Part shown: positions 11,101-24,737 of the stretch, in pieces
Layout of the letters: each line of letters starts with the position of its first letter
Position numbering within the stretch: the stretch's first letter is position 1
NCBI GenBank assembly: GCA_947846985.1
Contig: CANTUZ010000011.1
Coordinates: forward strand, 34,033,589-34,097,588
DNA from: Fratercula arctica
Taxonomy: Eukaryota; Chordata; Aves; Charadriiformes; Alcidae
Length of the DNA: 64,000 nucleotides
Direction: 5' to 3'
Made by a program: the position numbers and the translations under genes
The notes under the pieces: generated by a model
Told to the model about the DNA's origin: nothing
What the model saw: the letters and a program-made list of their open reading frames with translations, nothing else
The model's database searches: none

Positions 11101-14100
11101 GTACGGTGAGAGCGGAGCGGCTCGCTCCTGCCTGCGAGAGGGACTTGGAGGGGACTCGCTTGAATGTTTACTTTTCCTTAGCTGGGTAGGAAGAAAAAAG
11201 CTACGTGGTCTGTGATTGATTTTCACCCTCGGTGTGCATTGGTGGGGGGGAGTAGGATTATTTTACTTTCTTGCATGTCGTGTATTTTTCAGAGGTTGGA
11301 TTTTTTTGTCTTTTTCCGGTTGACTCTGGATTTTTATTCTGTCTCTTTGCCATGGTTATTATTGCAGTAAAGCAGATTTAGGTGAGCCTCAGGGTCTCAC
11401 AAGGTTTCCCTCCTCCCGTGCGGGAGCTGTTACTTTGCAGGGAGAGGCACCTGGGTGTTTGCCTGGACTCCACGAAACTGTTTGAGAGTCCTGATGTCTG
11501 TCCCACCCCCACGCTCCTTCCAGGAGGGGAGTGGGTTGATAGGATGAGAAACCTGGGAGGATAACAGGGAGAAAATCAACTTTGAGAAGAATTGAGAAGC
11601 AGTAATATTTTAAGTATATCTCAGAGTAAATTAATCTGAGACAGGACAGAGTTTCTGGGAATCCTGCAGTGTTGCATATGATGAGAAGTAAAGATGTTTT
11701 TTTGTGCCAGACTGGGATCCCCGGGTCCCTCGCACTTGGGTTAGTTGTGGGAGTGTTAGATGGGTCTCCCAACCCGCATGGTGGAGGCTGCTGTGGCCGC
11801 AGAGCTCCCGGCTCACAGGGTGCTCTGCAGCCCACGCTCAGTCCTGGCGCCATTGCCTTTGATTTCTGAAAGGTTTGCATTTTAATGGTGCCCGGAGCCG
11901 TTGCTCACTGCTGGGAGCTTTGCTCTCGTGTGCAAGCCCTTACTGCTGGCGGCACTCCTGCAGCAGATCAAAGTCTTTTGACGTAAACGAAGAAGACCTG
12001 CATTTTTATAGGGACCTCTAAAGAGCAACAGCTTTTAGGGGCTCAGTGTAACTTGGATATTATTGATTTCAGGCTTCACTGAATGCATAAACTCAGCTGT
12101 TAGCCTCACTTAAGGGGAGAGAGTCTGACCTGCTGGTGCAGGGATCTGTGCATTGACGCACGGGAACTCTGTCAGGACACCGGCAGGTACAAAACTTTGG
12201 TAGCAAAGGGAAGGGCCTGAACATAGTGAATATGTTTCTGAGGCAGGTTAGACCTTACATCTGGGGTGAAATTCCTGTGCGTGACTCGCCTAGTAAGTAA
12301 AAAAGTATTTGCTCAGGTTGCGGTTGCAGTTCTATGGGACAGACCCGGGTAAAGAGCAGGAGCCTGAGGACTGCTGCACTTGACATCGCTTGCCGGCTGC
12401 TAAGAGAGCAAGGGAGCACGTGGATTACGATTGCCTCGCCGTGCTGCTTCCTCCGGTGGGCACGCAGAGGCATCAGCAAGACGGTCTCTGTGCTCTTTGG
12501 TTGCGCACAAGGGCACGTTCACCCTGGGGTTACCGTCCTGCTATGGCACGTTCACCCTGGGGTTACCGTCCTGCTATGGCAGCCTTGGAGCTGAGCTTAT
12601 TTCAGATGTATGAGTTTGTATTTGGCATTGTTTGCCTTTGACAACTTATGCTGATGCTTCATTGTTTCCCCTCCCTGCTTTGGAGGCTTCATGGGCTTCT
12701 CTCTGCACTGGAAGGAATTTCATGTTCTCAGCCAAACAGGGTGGCACAGGCAGGATTTCCACCTTCTAGAGTGATGCCTGGAAGTGCTTGCATCAAAACC
12801 AGCCCTGGGGTCCTTTTTAGTGGGGAGATGCCAGGAGAAGGTCTGGTTGGTTAGTTTTTCCAGTTCTTTTCTCCTGGCATGTGTTTTTAGCTCAAACATC
12901 CTAAAGGAATTGATAACAGTGTTGTAACATGAGGGTTTTTTTTTCTCATGCAGTTTTCTAGGGATGTTAGGAAAGACTGTTCTGACCCAGGTAGAGCAAG
13001 TGCATTTGTGCCTGCAAAACACAGTGAAAATGCAGCCTGAGATTGTAATGAGAGTTAAAAAAGCTTTATCCCTGTGCTACCTGATAAAGTTTCAGGGGCT
13101 TTGGTCAAAACATTTCGAATTTACTTAGATCACCTTCATTTCTTAGTGACAGATTTAAATGAGAGAATCACTAATCCAATGCTAAATTGTACTGCTTTGA
13201 TCAAGGATTAAACTGAGCTGGAACTGGCTTTTGGGACTAGAGCTTTGAAACGAACAGCCAGAGAGAGACGTTGTTACTTGTCTTCTGTATTTTGGGATAG
13301 CTGATGTTTAAAGTACATCCCCAAAAGACTGAGCAAAAATAAATGATGCGCTGTTACTACCAGAACGAGCCCATCATGACTGGGCAGCAACCAAGGATGG
13401 GAGCTGGTGTGAATTATGCTGGTGAGTAACTAACTCTGCTGCATTTCCCATCTGTAAATGCTCAAAAACCAGCCAGCATCCTAGGAGATGGTCAGGCCTG
13501 GGAAAGACACGTTATTTGGCACTAAAAATCCCAACCACCTTTGTTTGGAAGAGAGAAAGGAAGACATAGCGAAGGGGTCTGCAAGAGGGATGTGTAGAAG
13601 AGAGGGGCAGATATCCCAGCCCAGGTATCTGTCTGTCCTCTGATCCAGGCATTTATGTGACCCTGTGTCCCAAAACCCGGTTATGCTCTGCCTGGCCCTG
13701 CAGCTGGATGCTTGCAAGGGGAGATACCCCTTCTGCTGAAAATTGATTGTAATTTAATTGTAAGGTAATATGTTCAGATCTCAGCTGTGGTGGCTGCTCT
13801 TAGGTTTGTGTAGTTTTAAGTTTAAACATCCTCATGGAAATAAGGATTGATCTCCCTGTACTAATGACTATTCTCTGCTTCATAACAGACCCCTTCCCTC
13901 AGGCTGGCTCTTCTTCGGCAAGCTTTGCTCAACTCTGCTTTCGGCTCTATTTTCTTTTCCTTCCCTCAAACGCCGGCTGCTCCTCCCCAGCTAATCCCTT
14001 CACTTCAGAGAGAAAGTCTTGCTTTCGGTCCTTTTGGATTCTTGCTTTCCTTCTCTCGCTGAGCCCTTGAGCTTTTCCTGGCGTGGGGAACATTCACAGT

Positions 14101-17100
14101 TAATCCGGCAGGCATTCATTCGGCAGCGCTTCCTTGCCCACAGCTCAGCAGCTGCCTTTGGCCAACTCCGGCTCATACAGCTGTAGGGCTCCTCAGTGCT
14201 CTTCAGGCTCCCTTCATCCCCCACAGAAGGTGCTACTGAAGACCCCAAGGAACAAACAGCCACTTGCCCAATACAATAATTAAACTTTCCTCAGTATCAG
14301 TGGGTTTTTCCATTGGAAAAGCTAAATGACATTAGCAAATGTCTGTTTGAAGGGACGTTCCCCCCCCCAAGCCTGTGTTACTGCCATGCATCCTGCTGCC
14401 ACGATTTCTGTATGGCCATGGCTGATGTTATCTGAGCTCAAATTGGGCTATTTGGAGAGCGGTGGTTGGCTTCCCTGCTAGGCCCCAATTACTGCAGCAA
14501 ATCAGCTGTATTTTATAAATAAGTAAACAGAAGTGGGGGAGATCCTAAATCATTAACTAGATACGTGTTCTCCTGAAAACTAGCAAATGAGGCAATTTAA
14601 AGGTGCCCTCATTATTTCTTCTGCTTTCCAAAGCCTGCGGCCCAAGGGAGGGGATGCCCTGCAAGAACTGGCGAGACTGGGAGCTGCCTGAGCCACCAGC
14701 AGCGCACGCTGAGGGGCCTGCACCCCACTGCTGTGCCAGAAGAAAAAACTTGGTTACTTGGTTTGAGATGCTCAAGCTGAAAACATTTTTTTTTTGGTCC
14801 ACTCCAATTTCTCCCAGTGTGTGGTGTGAATGATGCTAGAGTAATAAAAGTCATTTTACCGTTCCTTTGTCATTTGGAACACGCCAGGCATCAAAATTTG
14901 TAAAAGAAAATGTACGTTCTGCTTTCCTTTTACTTATCTTTGTGGTTTTCAGCCTTTTAAGCTTCACTGAGTCATGTTTACTACCTTTTTTATTTTTTGT
15001 TTGGGCTAGGTGCTTCCTTTTACATTTTGTTCTTCCTCTCTTGTCTTTGAATGGGAACTGAGAAAACAGGTAAGCAAAGCAAAACCACCCCAAAAACTCC
15101 AGGAACATATTAGAAGAACGTATTCAGATCAACCGCCAAATAGCATGAGACTTGCAATATAGTCACCAGTTTTAGCGTGGCAGCTTTCATACTGAGATCC
15201 AGATTTTCAAAGCTATCACATTTGTGCTCGTAGGCGTCCTGACTTGTCCTTTAGACAAAAGCTACTACGTCCTGTTTGGTGCAGGAAGATGTTTGGTTTT
15301 ATTTCCACGTTTTTGTTGTGAACAGTGTCATGGAAATCAATCCCAGGAGTCGGGAACATGCTCTCATGCGACGTTACCTTGTTTGCTGTACAGCCATAAA
15401 GCACCCCGGCTGCGTTTGATAGCAGGGGGCACTTGTGCAACTGGGCTTCTGTCAGCAAAAGATTTGCTCGCTGTGGAAATACAAGAAATGTTTTGGATCT
15501 CTTGTTGGATTCCTTGGCAAGGAATGAAAAAAAAAATAATAATAAAATGGGTAAGCAGGTAAACTGCTTCCATCCTGTGATGTGGTGCCAAGACCAGGGC
15601 ACCGCACAGCAAAGTGTTAGAGTGAAAGGTCCTGTGAAGCCATCTATTCCTGGAGGAGGCAGCAGCCATTATTGGGGTATATACCAGGCCTGGAGTAGCT
15701 AGTAAAACAAAGCAGTTTTTATTTAGCAAATGGGCAACCAGCACACAGAGAAGCCAGACTTCTCCCCAAAATGCAGCCGTGGTGCAGAGGTTGAGCCCAC
15801 GCTGTCAGAAACCTAAGGCTGAGCACAAGGCTATAGCCCTCGCTTGGCCACCTTTTCATTAGGACGATCATTGCCTCTTAGGATTTATCCTCACCTGCGT
15901 GTTTCACAGTGGAAGACATCTCGGCAGCTGATGTGGTGAATATTTATGGGGTTGCTCCTTCTGCAGCAATGAAAGCCGGGCAGTGGTGAACACAGGAAAG
16001 CTCCCTAAGGCCAAACCTCCGAGCTGTCGATGGCTGTGATTCCTCTTCTGTCAGCATGGCTATGCTTCAGCCCTTTCCATATCTCATTAATAACTCATGA
16101 TCAGGCATGTTTTATTTATGTCTCCTAATGAAGCCCATTTTTCAGACTGATGCCATAGCATCCCAGGTGACTGCCACCTGCTCTGAGCGCTGCCCAGCTC
16201 CTTTGCCCCGGCTCATCCCTCATCTTCCTCCAGGCTCCAGCGGCAGAGAGGATATTGGTCTCTTAGGGGAGTAATTGAATGAAAAAGGGTCCCTGCAGCC
16301 CAGAGGCAGGTGATGAATCCTTGCAGGGAAGCCGGTGTGCAGGACAGCGAGTCCCAGGTGCCATTAACCCTTCCTGCCAGAAAGGTACTGGTATCTCAAG
16401 GGCAAATCCTGCCCAGATCCCACATGTGCTTTGGTTGCAACAGGAACGAAAGCCCACCCTGCCTTGCTGTGAATACATTAAACAAGCGCAGTCGCGCTGG
16501 TTCATGTGACAGGCACACCGTCCCTTTGCTGCAGCGCCCAGAGAGTCCCAGGCTGTCTCTGGAGTGGTTTGGAGAATCTGGGCTTTGTTGTCCCCAGCTG
16601 TAAATTACTGCAAAAAAAGGGGTGAATTTCTTGTGCTTCTTGTGCATGCCTATGTATACTTTCTGTTTGGCATATAAAACCATGTGGGGGTTTTTTTTGG
16701 GTGTGTGTTATTAAAGCTAGAAACAGGGCTTGGTGACTCTTTGTTCCATACCTTCCACGTACGTTATTGGATGAGCAATTTGTGCGTGCTGGGAGTTTTA
16801 ATGGGCATTTATTTTCTCTGTAACAACTACACCGGCTGCCCCAGTTGAGACTCTCGGGAAAAGCCCAGGATGGTGACAGCAGGTGCTGGGGCACATCAGG
16901 GCTAATGCAGACTGGCAGTGCTCGAGAGAGCCCCGGGACGGGAACAGCAAGGGGACACTGTGGGTCAGCATTGGAGTGGCGCTGGCAGAGCCAGAGAAGA
17001 CTGCAAAATTAGCTTTTCCGACTGACCTTATTCCTCTTTGCATAGTGGGGATGGGGTTTTCCAAGAGGTGGCTGGTATTCAGGTGGCTAAAGGTATAGAT

Positions 17101-20100
17101 AGGTGCTTATTGGAAAAAAACAAAACCAAGCAAACTAAAGAAAAAAAGCACCCAAGCTCCCTAAATATTTTCATTGTCTGAGCCGTTTTGATTTCACAGC
17201 CTCATGGCAAGACAAGTGGACTTGCAGCCTGAAGAGGCAGAAGTGTTGTTTCCAGCAAGGCTGTGTGAAGCTGGTGGAGGGGGTTCTGTGCCTCGGACAA
17301 GGACAGTTCCCACCATGTCCTGATGACCAGCAGTTTCAAGAACTGGGAGGCAGATTTCTAAAGATAGCTAGGAATTAACGCCTCCTTAATTCCAGTAGAA
17401 GTTAGGGGTCTAGACAGACTTAGAAAGCTCTTCCTTGATGCCCAAGATACTTAAAAACATCTCATCCACATATCCCTGTTTCTTTAAACATCTCTCTAAA
17501 TGGAAAAATCCAATTCTTTAGCTTCCCCACCTCCCTCCTTTATCCCAACCAAGAACTTTTTGGTTGAACTGCTGGTCTCAAAAGACTTTTTTTCACCAGA
17601 AATGGCTTTTAAAATCAGAAGAAAGGCAGTTTCTATGTTCCACAGGGAATACATAGGTAATGGATTTCTTTATTTATTTTGTAAATCAAACTAGTCGTTG
17701 GTGTTTTGACACTCTCTCTAGTGCTTGTGAGCTGGGGGAGTGATCTGCACACGCTCTTGCTGTGGAGAGTAAATGGCACGAGACCACAGCTCTTGTTGGA
17801 AAGGGGTGACCTACAGTTACCAAATGATGTGGCGAACCCTGTGCAAAGATAATTTGGCCCTTTGCCACTGCACGATGAGACTGCCAGACCTGTCAACTGG
17901 CCGTATTTAGGAAGCCCAGAGCCTGCTTGGGAGCTGAGAGTAGCCCATTAACGAGGATGGGGTAAACGAAGAGCAGTGAGCTAATGACAGAGTGGAGTGG
18001 TAAGAGGTGCTGGTTGAAGGAGGATTGCTGCTATGGGTGATGCACTGTCTCATGGGGTGGCACAGGGAGGACAGATATACCTCCCAATTCTCACTCCATC
18101 ACCAGCTTTTGTTGTTTAATTAAGAGCCCTGTGATATTCTCAGGGTCATTGTGTGAAGGGAAGCGTTTCCATCTCTTGTGGTAGCAAGGAGGAAATTTGA
18201 AAACACGTTTTTTACAGCCCCAAAAGATAAATGGTTGCCTGTGTTATGCGGCCAGAGTGTGATTTAATGCTAAGCTAAAGATGGGAGGGAGAGAGGGAGG
18301 GAGGGCAGGAAGACCTGACTCCTGAGCACTGATTTTGACTTTATACTTGTTTTCATCCCAGCCCCTTCCACCGTTCAGGTCTTTCATAACTCATCTCCAG
18401 GAACGTCCTCCCTCTGTCCTTGGGCGATGGGGTTTTTATTGATCCTGTATTAGGCATGATTGGCAGCCTTGCAAATTAAAGACAGAACTTGACAGGAGGA
18501 CAAGGAGGGCGTAGAGGCCACACTGATGCTGTTGGGAGCATTTGCTGCGGCTCCAGTCTATGGGCTACCTGTGAAGGGATACAGTGCTTCAGCAGAGGTC
18601 AGCCTGGACGATGGAATCAAGACCTTCAAAAGCAGTCTTGAGGAGTAATTTTAATAGTACTGACTGTAGCCTGGTCATAAATTTGTTCTTATGCTTCTCT
18701 TTTGCTGACTTAAAAATATTGATGGAGCCTGGCATGCGGGAAGCCGTTTGCCACCGTATTGCTGGGGGGTCTTGAAAGGTGCTGTAGATCCTGCTATTGA
18801 TCAAGGCTTGTTTAAGCAGATGGGTTTGCCCATCAGCTGCAGGGCCTTGAATGTCACCTGCTGCCCCATGTGTCCCCTGGCACAAGGGCATGTTGTGGTG
18901 ATGCAGGGGGCAGCCCCTGGGGCTGGGAGGTGCTGCTGATTTGCATCTCTGGCCTGCAAGCTCAGCCAGGCATTTTTGGAGAACGGAGAAAAAATTCCTT
19001 GACTCAGATGACACGTAGCCTGCTTTATTATATAGAGAAAAATCAGGCCTTGAATTTGTAAAGCTGTAGAAGGTCCGTGAGGTCATCACCTGCCAATGGA
19101 CAGAGTGTGTGAGAGAAAGAAATGCAAATTCAGATGACAGTGTGGTTTGACGATTGCTATTTAGCTATTTTTTAAACAAAACATAGTTTGCCAAAGTTTG
19201 TAAGATGCAGTTGGCTCAGGGTCAATATAACCAATATTTTTAAAATATTGTTTCAGAATTAGTATCTTTCTGCTTATAAGGTGTGTCTGAATTTTCTCTG
19301 TTTCCATCCTACACGTGTCACCAGAGAGAGTCTGGATGTTAAAGCCATTGATGTAAAGAAAGTTCTTTTCCTTCTTTAGTAATTGAGATACTTTGCTTCT
19401 GACTCCGTTCCTTACATACAGCTATGTGAGATTTTTGCCTACTTCTTACAAGTCAGCGAGTAACACAGAGCAGCTTGGAAGCCAGCATTTAAAACAGGGG
19501 AGGAAATACCTTGATTTCCTATTTGCCTGTGCCTGTAGAGCTTTTTATCTGTATCACTGCTTCCCTCGTGTACAGGCATCTGACTGTGCATACTCACGGG
19601 GATGTGCCAAATCACACTTCCTCGTTTATTTTGGAACTGACAAGGGATCTGCAGTAGGTCTGTCTGGAGGGCAATCTGCTCCTGTGCCCCAGGGCCATGT
19701 CAAGGAAATTGGTGGGGTTTTTAACTCTATTAGCTTCTCAGTTGCTCTGCTGTCTCAGTGCGGCAGGAAGTACTTTAGTTTTCAGCAGGAAAATCCACCC
19801 AAATTTGACAGAATTGAAAGTCTAAAATTGCCCCATGGGCACCTCCAGTAAATTTTGTATAATGCTTTTCTCCCTCCTTGTGTAAGTCTCAAAAGTCAGG
19901 GCTCCCACCAGGCTGCTCTGTGGCTCTGGTGTGACTTCTGAAGCAACCAGACAAAATTATAACCCTCCATCAGTAAAAGTGAATTTTCTTCCTTAACCTC
20001 TTTCTGTTATATTCACCTACAATAATAATAACAATAAAAAAAAAATAAATACCCAAGATCAGGTGCTAGAAAGGCAGGAACTGAAGTTGTCTACAGGCTG

Positions 20101-21944
20101 ATGTTACTAGTACAAGATGTTTTTATATCCTTGCTGGCAGATCTAGGCTTTCTGGACCGTCTCATTGTAGCTACCTGCCAAGGAACTAGGTTTCCGTTTC
20201 ATACTTTGATGGAATTACTTTTAATATGATGGATAAAATGAAGTGGCTTCATTGACTAACAAAATATTTTAACACTGTGTTGTAGAAGAGTAAGAGGAAA
20301 AAAATAATGTGAAGTGAGGTGTCAGCGTTCTGGCTCTGGTGGGGTCCTGAGATGGTAACAGGGCTACGTATTAGCAAGGTATAAAGATCTGTATTTTAAT
20401 TTATATTTTTTAATCTGGCCAAAAAATGATATTTTTATGAGTTACAGATATAAACAGAAAGCTAAACAACTTTGCCTCTTCCTGTAGGCTAAAATTAGGG
20501 TCATTTTTCAATTAGTTCCAACAAATCTGGTGGCCCCCAGCTGCTCTCCTAATGCAACCATTAGCTAATAACAAGAAGTGCTTCTCCAAGCTTTCCGCTC
20601 GCTCCCTGATATGTTACGCTGGCTCATTTAGCTTGGGTAAAGGGAACGATCTGTCTCCTTGCAGGGTGTGTCGGGATGGGATCTGGACAGGCTCCCTCCC
20701 TTCACTTTGGTCTCTCTTGTATGGGCTAGTTGCATCCTGCTGTACTCAGGGGAAGGAAGACAGCACCATGTGCCACGTCCTCGGGTCTTAGTCGTGAAAA
20801 AAAAAGATGTTATTTCCATTGTTTTCTTTTAATGAAACTTTATAAAAAGTTTTCTCTAAACATGCTGTGTTGTGCATTTGAGGCTCAGCGGGTCCGACGT
20901 GTTGGCGTTGGGGTTGTGTCCTTGCCCGTGCTGGCAGCCTGGTGCTGAACTTTTCTCCTCTTCTTGGTTTCACTTGGACCCTGAGGGTTATTGTAACCTA
21001 GTTTTTTGTGAGCGATTTCCTTTTCTGTCTCTCTCCCTTGCTCTTTTTGCTTTACGGCGTGTAGCCAGATTAATCGCACAAAGTCGTGGAAATCAATCAA
21101 CAGCAGTGTGTAATTCAGGGCTTGATAACTGATAGTGGCACAGGGGAAGGGTTGTGCTCCTTAAAAAATCACTGCATGATTTATCAATCCCCAAGACATC
21201 TGTCTGCATTTCCTTTTTTACAATCTATTTCAGGAAGCACAAAACCAAAAGGAAACTAACTGCCTTTTCAAATAAATGGTCTATCTTCACGACCAATACG
21301 TCCCTTCTCATCCAAGTGCATTGGACTGTAAAGGACCAGTCATGAGAATGTTTTGTCCTCATACACACTCTCTTTTTTTCCACCAAGAAAATGTGCCTGA
21401 GCAGAATCCGAGTGCTTTGGACATTTGTTCCGAATCTTGCAGCGATTTGCTTCGTACTATCGCTGTGACTGTGCTGCCTTGGGTAGATCAGCATCCATTG
21501 CACTGGGGCCAAACACCGAATAAAAGAGTGCAAGTGATTAAAAACCAGCACTTGCTGCGCGATCCGTGGGTGAGCGTACTTTTCACCAAGGTACCGCAGC
21601 CTAGACGTGAAGTTACCACAGACTCAGCTTTTTCTATGGGAAAGATGCAGCTGTTTCTCTGCTGACTGGCAGGTGAAAGAGGAAACATCATCCTTTTTGG
21701 GTCAAAGGCTTTGCACAGAACTCTTAGGGTGGGGTTTTTTTTCCCCCCTCTCTGCTTGTTTATACCTTGTTTTGCTTGAATATGTTTGCATATCTTTAAA
21801 AGTTTTGTGAAATTAGGAATGTAACTCATACATCCGGCAGTGAGGAAGGCAGAGTCTTTCTCCCCTTCTAATTTCTTCCCAGGTCTATTGCAACCCATGT
21901 GAGTGGTCCAAGAAATGGAGGTAGTTGGCAGTTTTTCAGTTAAA
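11101..21944 (+). other. Probable GRIP2 intron 1, first part
   Basis: No coding exon is recognised between exon 1a and the CR1 element. Sequence is mostly unique, with a 33-bp tandem duplication at 12512-12577, a GGGA-rich patch near 18281-18310 and AT-rich microsatellite-like sequence near 20019-20055. A 152-codon open frame near 19393-19851 has no recognisable motif and is read as chance. Intronic status follows from the exon 1a donor and the absence of later GRIP2 exons. Confidence 0.45.
12512..12577 (+). repeat. 33-bp tandem duplication, two copies
   Basis: Two identical 33-base units (12512-12544 and 12545-12577) starting GGCACGTTCACCCTGGGGTT are directly adjacent, followed by GGCA as the beginning of a third. 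Zero mismatches between copies suggests a recent duplication or active minisatellite slippage. The length is a multiple of three, so any open frame keeps phase and shows an 11-residue repeat, which does not by itself indicate coding. Confidence 0.9.
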
Positions 21945-21974
21945 AGGGAGAGTCAGAACCCAGAGATCCACGGG

Positions 21975-23479
21975 ATCTCTGGGAGAGGAAGTGATCAGTG
22001 ACCTGCTACACCGCTTGGATGCGCACAAGTCTATGGGGCCGGATGGGTTACATCCAAGAGCGCTGAAAGAGTTGGCAGACGTGCTCGCCAAGCCACTTTC
22101 CATTATCTACCTGAAGTCATGGCTAACGGGGGAGGTCCCAATGGACTGAAGGGTAGCAAATGTAGCACCCACCTACAAAAAAGGCAGGAAGGAGGATCCG
22201 GGAAACTATAGACCTGTCAGTCTGACCTTGGTAGCAGGGAAGGTCATGGAGCAGATCATCTTGAGTGCCATTACAAGTCATATAACGGACAAGCAGGGGA
22301 TCAGGCCTAGTCAGCATGGGTTTACGAAAGGCAGGTCCTGCCTGACGAACCTGATCTCCTTCTATGACAAGATGGCCCGATTATTGGATGAGGGAAAGGC
22401 TGTGGACATTGTCTACCTAGACTTTCGAAAAGCATTTGACGCTGTCCCCCATAGAATTCTCATGGAAAACCCGGCAGCTCATGGCCTGGATGAGCATACG
22501 ATCTGCTGGATCAAGCACTGGCTGGATGGGCGGTCCCAAAGAATGGTGGTCAATGGAGTTAAATCCAGCTGGTGGCCGGTCACAAGCGGTGTCCCTCAGG
22601 GCTCAGTGTTGGGACCATTTCTGTTTAACATCTTTATTGATGACCTTGATAAGGACATAGAGCGTATCATCAGCAAGTTTGCAGATGACACGAAGCTAAG
22701 CGGGAGTGTTGATCTACATGAGGATAGGGAGGCTCTACAGAGAGACCTGGATAGATTGGACCAATGGGCCAATGCTAATGGAATGTGTTTCAACAAGGCC
22801 AAGTGCCAGGTCCTGCACTTGGGCCACAACAACCCCGTGCATCGCTACAGGCTTGGGGAAGTGTGGCTGGAGAGCTGCCTGGCAGAAAAGGACCTGGGGG
22901 TTCTAATTGACAAGCGGCTGAACATGAGCCAGCAGTGTGCCCAGGTGGCCAAGAAAGCCAATGGCATCCTGGCTTGTATTAGAAATAGTCTGACCAGCAG
23001 AAGTAGGGAGGTGATTGTCCCCCTGTACTCAGCACTGGTGAGGCCACACCTTGAGTATTGTGTCCAGTTCTGGGCACCTCAATATGAGAGAGATATCGAG
23101 GTGCTGGAGTGAGGGCAGAGGAGGGCAATGAAGCTGGTGAAGGGCCTGGAGAATAAATCTGATGAGGAGCGATTGAAGGAGCTGGGAATGTTTAGTTTGA
23201 GGAGGAAGAGGCTGAGGGGAGACCTCATCACTCTACAACTACTTGAAAGGACATTGTAGAGAGGTTGGTGCTGGTCTCTTCTCACAGGTAATTAGCGATA
23301 GAATAAGAGGGAATGGGTTCAAGCTGCAGCAGGGTAGGTTTAGGCTGGACATTAGGAAAAAATTCTTCACAGAAAGAGTGGTCAGACACTGGAATAGGCT
23401 GCCCAGGGAGATGGTGGAGTCACCATCCCTGAATGTGTTTAAGACTTGTTTAGATGTGGTGTTGGGGGATATGGTGTAA
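21975..23479 (+). pseudogene. Decayed CR1 ORF2 (reverse transcriptase region)
   Basis: Frames in order carry the hallmarks of a LINE reverse transcriptase: GPDGLHPRAL (about 22040), [11 protein letters not shown] (22195), HGFTKGRSC (22315), [11 protein letters not shown] (22415), [11 protein letters not shown] (22585) and the catalytic FADDTKL (22680), followed by KCQVLHLG and the C-terminal RPHLEYC and [15 protein letters not shown] blocks. Breaks: TGA at 22147-22149 where the family has Trp, TGA at 23110-23112 where the family has Arg (a CpG-type change), and a 2-base loss near 23231 that shifts the last 80 residues into another frame. The 5' endonuclease domain is absent. The 294-codon stretch 22228-23112 is the longest intact piece. 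There is no sign of host co-option. Confidence 0.9.
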
Positions 23480-23548
23480 GGGAGGACTTTGTAGAGTGGA
23501 GTTGATGGTTGGACTCGATGATCCCAAGGGTCTCTTCCAACCTAAATG

Positions 23549-23566
23549 ATTCTATGATTTTATGAT
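23549..23566 (+). repeat. CR1 3'-terminal octamer repeats
   Basis: ATTCTATG is followed directly by ATTTTATG and a partial AT. These tandem octamers form the 3' end of CR1 elements and are thought to be recognised by the element's reverse transcriptase. They mark the exact 3' boundary of this copy. Confidence 0.9.
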
Positions 23567-24737
23567 CTGTAGGGTTTTGATGTACCTGCCATTAGAAACT
23601 CCTTCCTGATGAGTTTCTTCAGGATGAGCTCTCTAACCACAGGCAGACTAAAGAGAAAGAGACATTTCCCTGAGAAACGGGCAATGACTGGGTGGTCAGG
23701 ACATTCGTATGAGCAGAGAGATCTCAGCTCAGATCCCTGGTATGCCTTATTTAGATCTGGAGCTGGAATTGGCATCTCAGGTTATTTTAGATTATCAGCT
23801 ATGGTATGTACAGCTTCTGTATCATCACAGAAAAAGAAAAAAGTTCAGGTTTTGCAAGACAAAAAAAAATAATTCCCCACTCAGATCTGCTGCCAGTGCA
23901 ACAAGAAATGCACATGGAGTTATGAATCCAATAACACTGCTCTCTCTTCCTGAAGTAATTCTTCCTCTGCCTGTAAGAGAGGGCTCCAAGGCTGAGCACT
24001 GGTTTATCCAATATCTCTTTAGTGATCCCAGATGAAAAAGAAAATAGTGGCCAGTTAGTTGACTTATAAGCCACCATGCCCATATATTAGCAACACCTAT
24101 GGTCATATATCCCAGAGATACCAGCAAGGTCTTTTCTTTGACAAACTAATCCCAGAACAGTAAAGCAGGAAGAAATAACTCCTTTCTGTTTCTATAATAT
24201 GTAGCTGAGCATTTATGAAAATGAGATGTTTTCAGAAAGCAAGGAGTTGAAATAGTAATAATACACTGTCTTTGTTCCTGCCGCAAAGGAAGCATTGCCT
24301 CCCTGAGCAGTTCCTTTCTTATGCATTTTCTTTCTTTGAATCCATTCTCCTCTTTTCTGATGAACTCCCTTCATGCCCTGGAAACAGCTATTGCTTACAG
24401 TTTTGTCTTCAAGCAATGATCATAATAATAGATATTAAAATGACTCAAGAAATTCAGGTACCAGAGCACCTGCATTTATACATTCCTTTCTGTGAAGAAA
24501 ACCCAAAGAAATATAGAGAGGGGATAAACCAGACTGAACAATAAAAAGCAATTCTAGCATCCCTCACAGTGCAAATTAAAATGATTGTGGTGTTTCTGAT
24601 ATATTTTTCTTGGAAAACAGTCAAGAGTTGAGCTTGTGTTGAGTAAGTTCTGGCTTTGGCTGTGTGTGTGTCTAGCTGAGGTGGTATCATCTGGCTCAGT
24701 GGAGTAGGCTGGTTTCAGGTCACAAGCAGCGCAGGAG
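23567..24737 (+). other. Unique intronic sequence between two CR1 copies
   Basis: No exon, RNA gene or repeat family is recognised. The open frames on both strands are at most about 110 codons and mutually overlapping. Short A-rich runs occur at about 23828-23870. Confidence 0.4.

Larger units (their letters stand above)
21960..23566 (+). mobile_element. CR1 non-LTR retrotransposon, 5'-truncated, sense
   Basis: This LINE of the CR1 clade copies itself through target-primed reverse transcription. The copy starts inside the region preceding the reverse transcriptase and keeps the whole polymerase domain, the C-terminal part and the 3' UTR. It ends in the diagnostic short repeats ATTCTATG (23549-23556) and ATTTTATG (23557-23564). 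There is no poly(A) tail, as expected for CR1. The 5' edge is approximate, and no target-site duplication was found by eye. CR1 is the dominant LINE of birds and other sauropsids, so this element is the main clue to the host. It is broken by at least two stops and a 2-base deletion and cannot be autonomous. Confidence 0.95.

Noticed and set aside
19393..19851. 152-codon plus-strand frame
   Set aside because: No motif, ordinary codon use for the local composition, no exon boundaries that would connect it to GRIP2.
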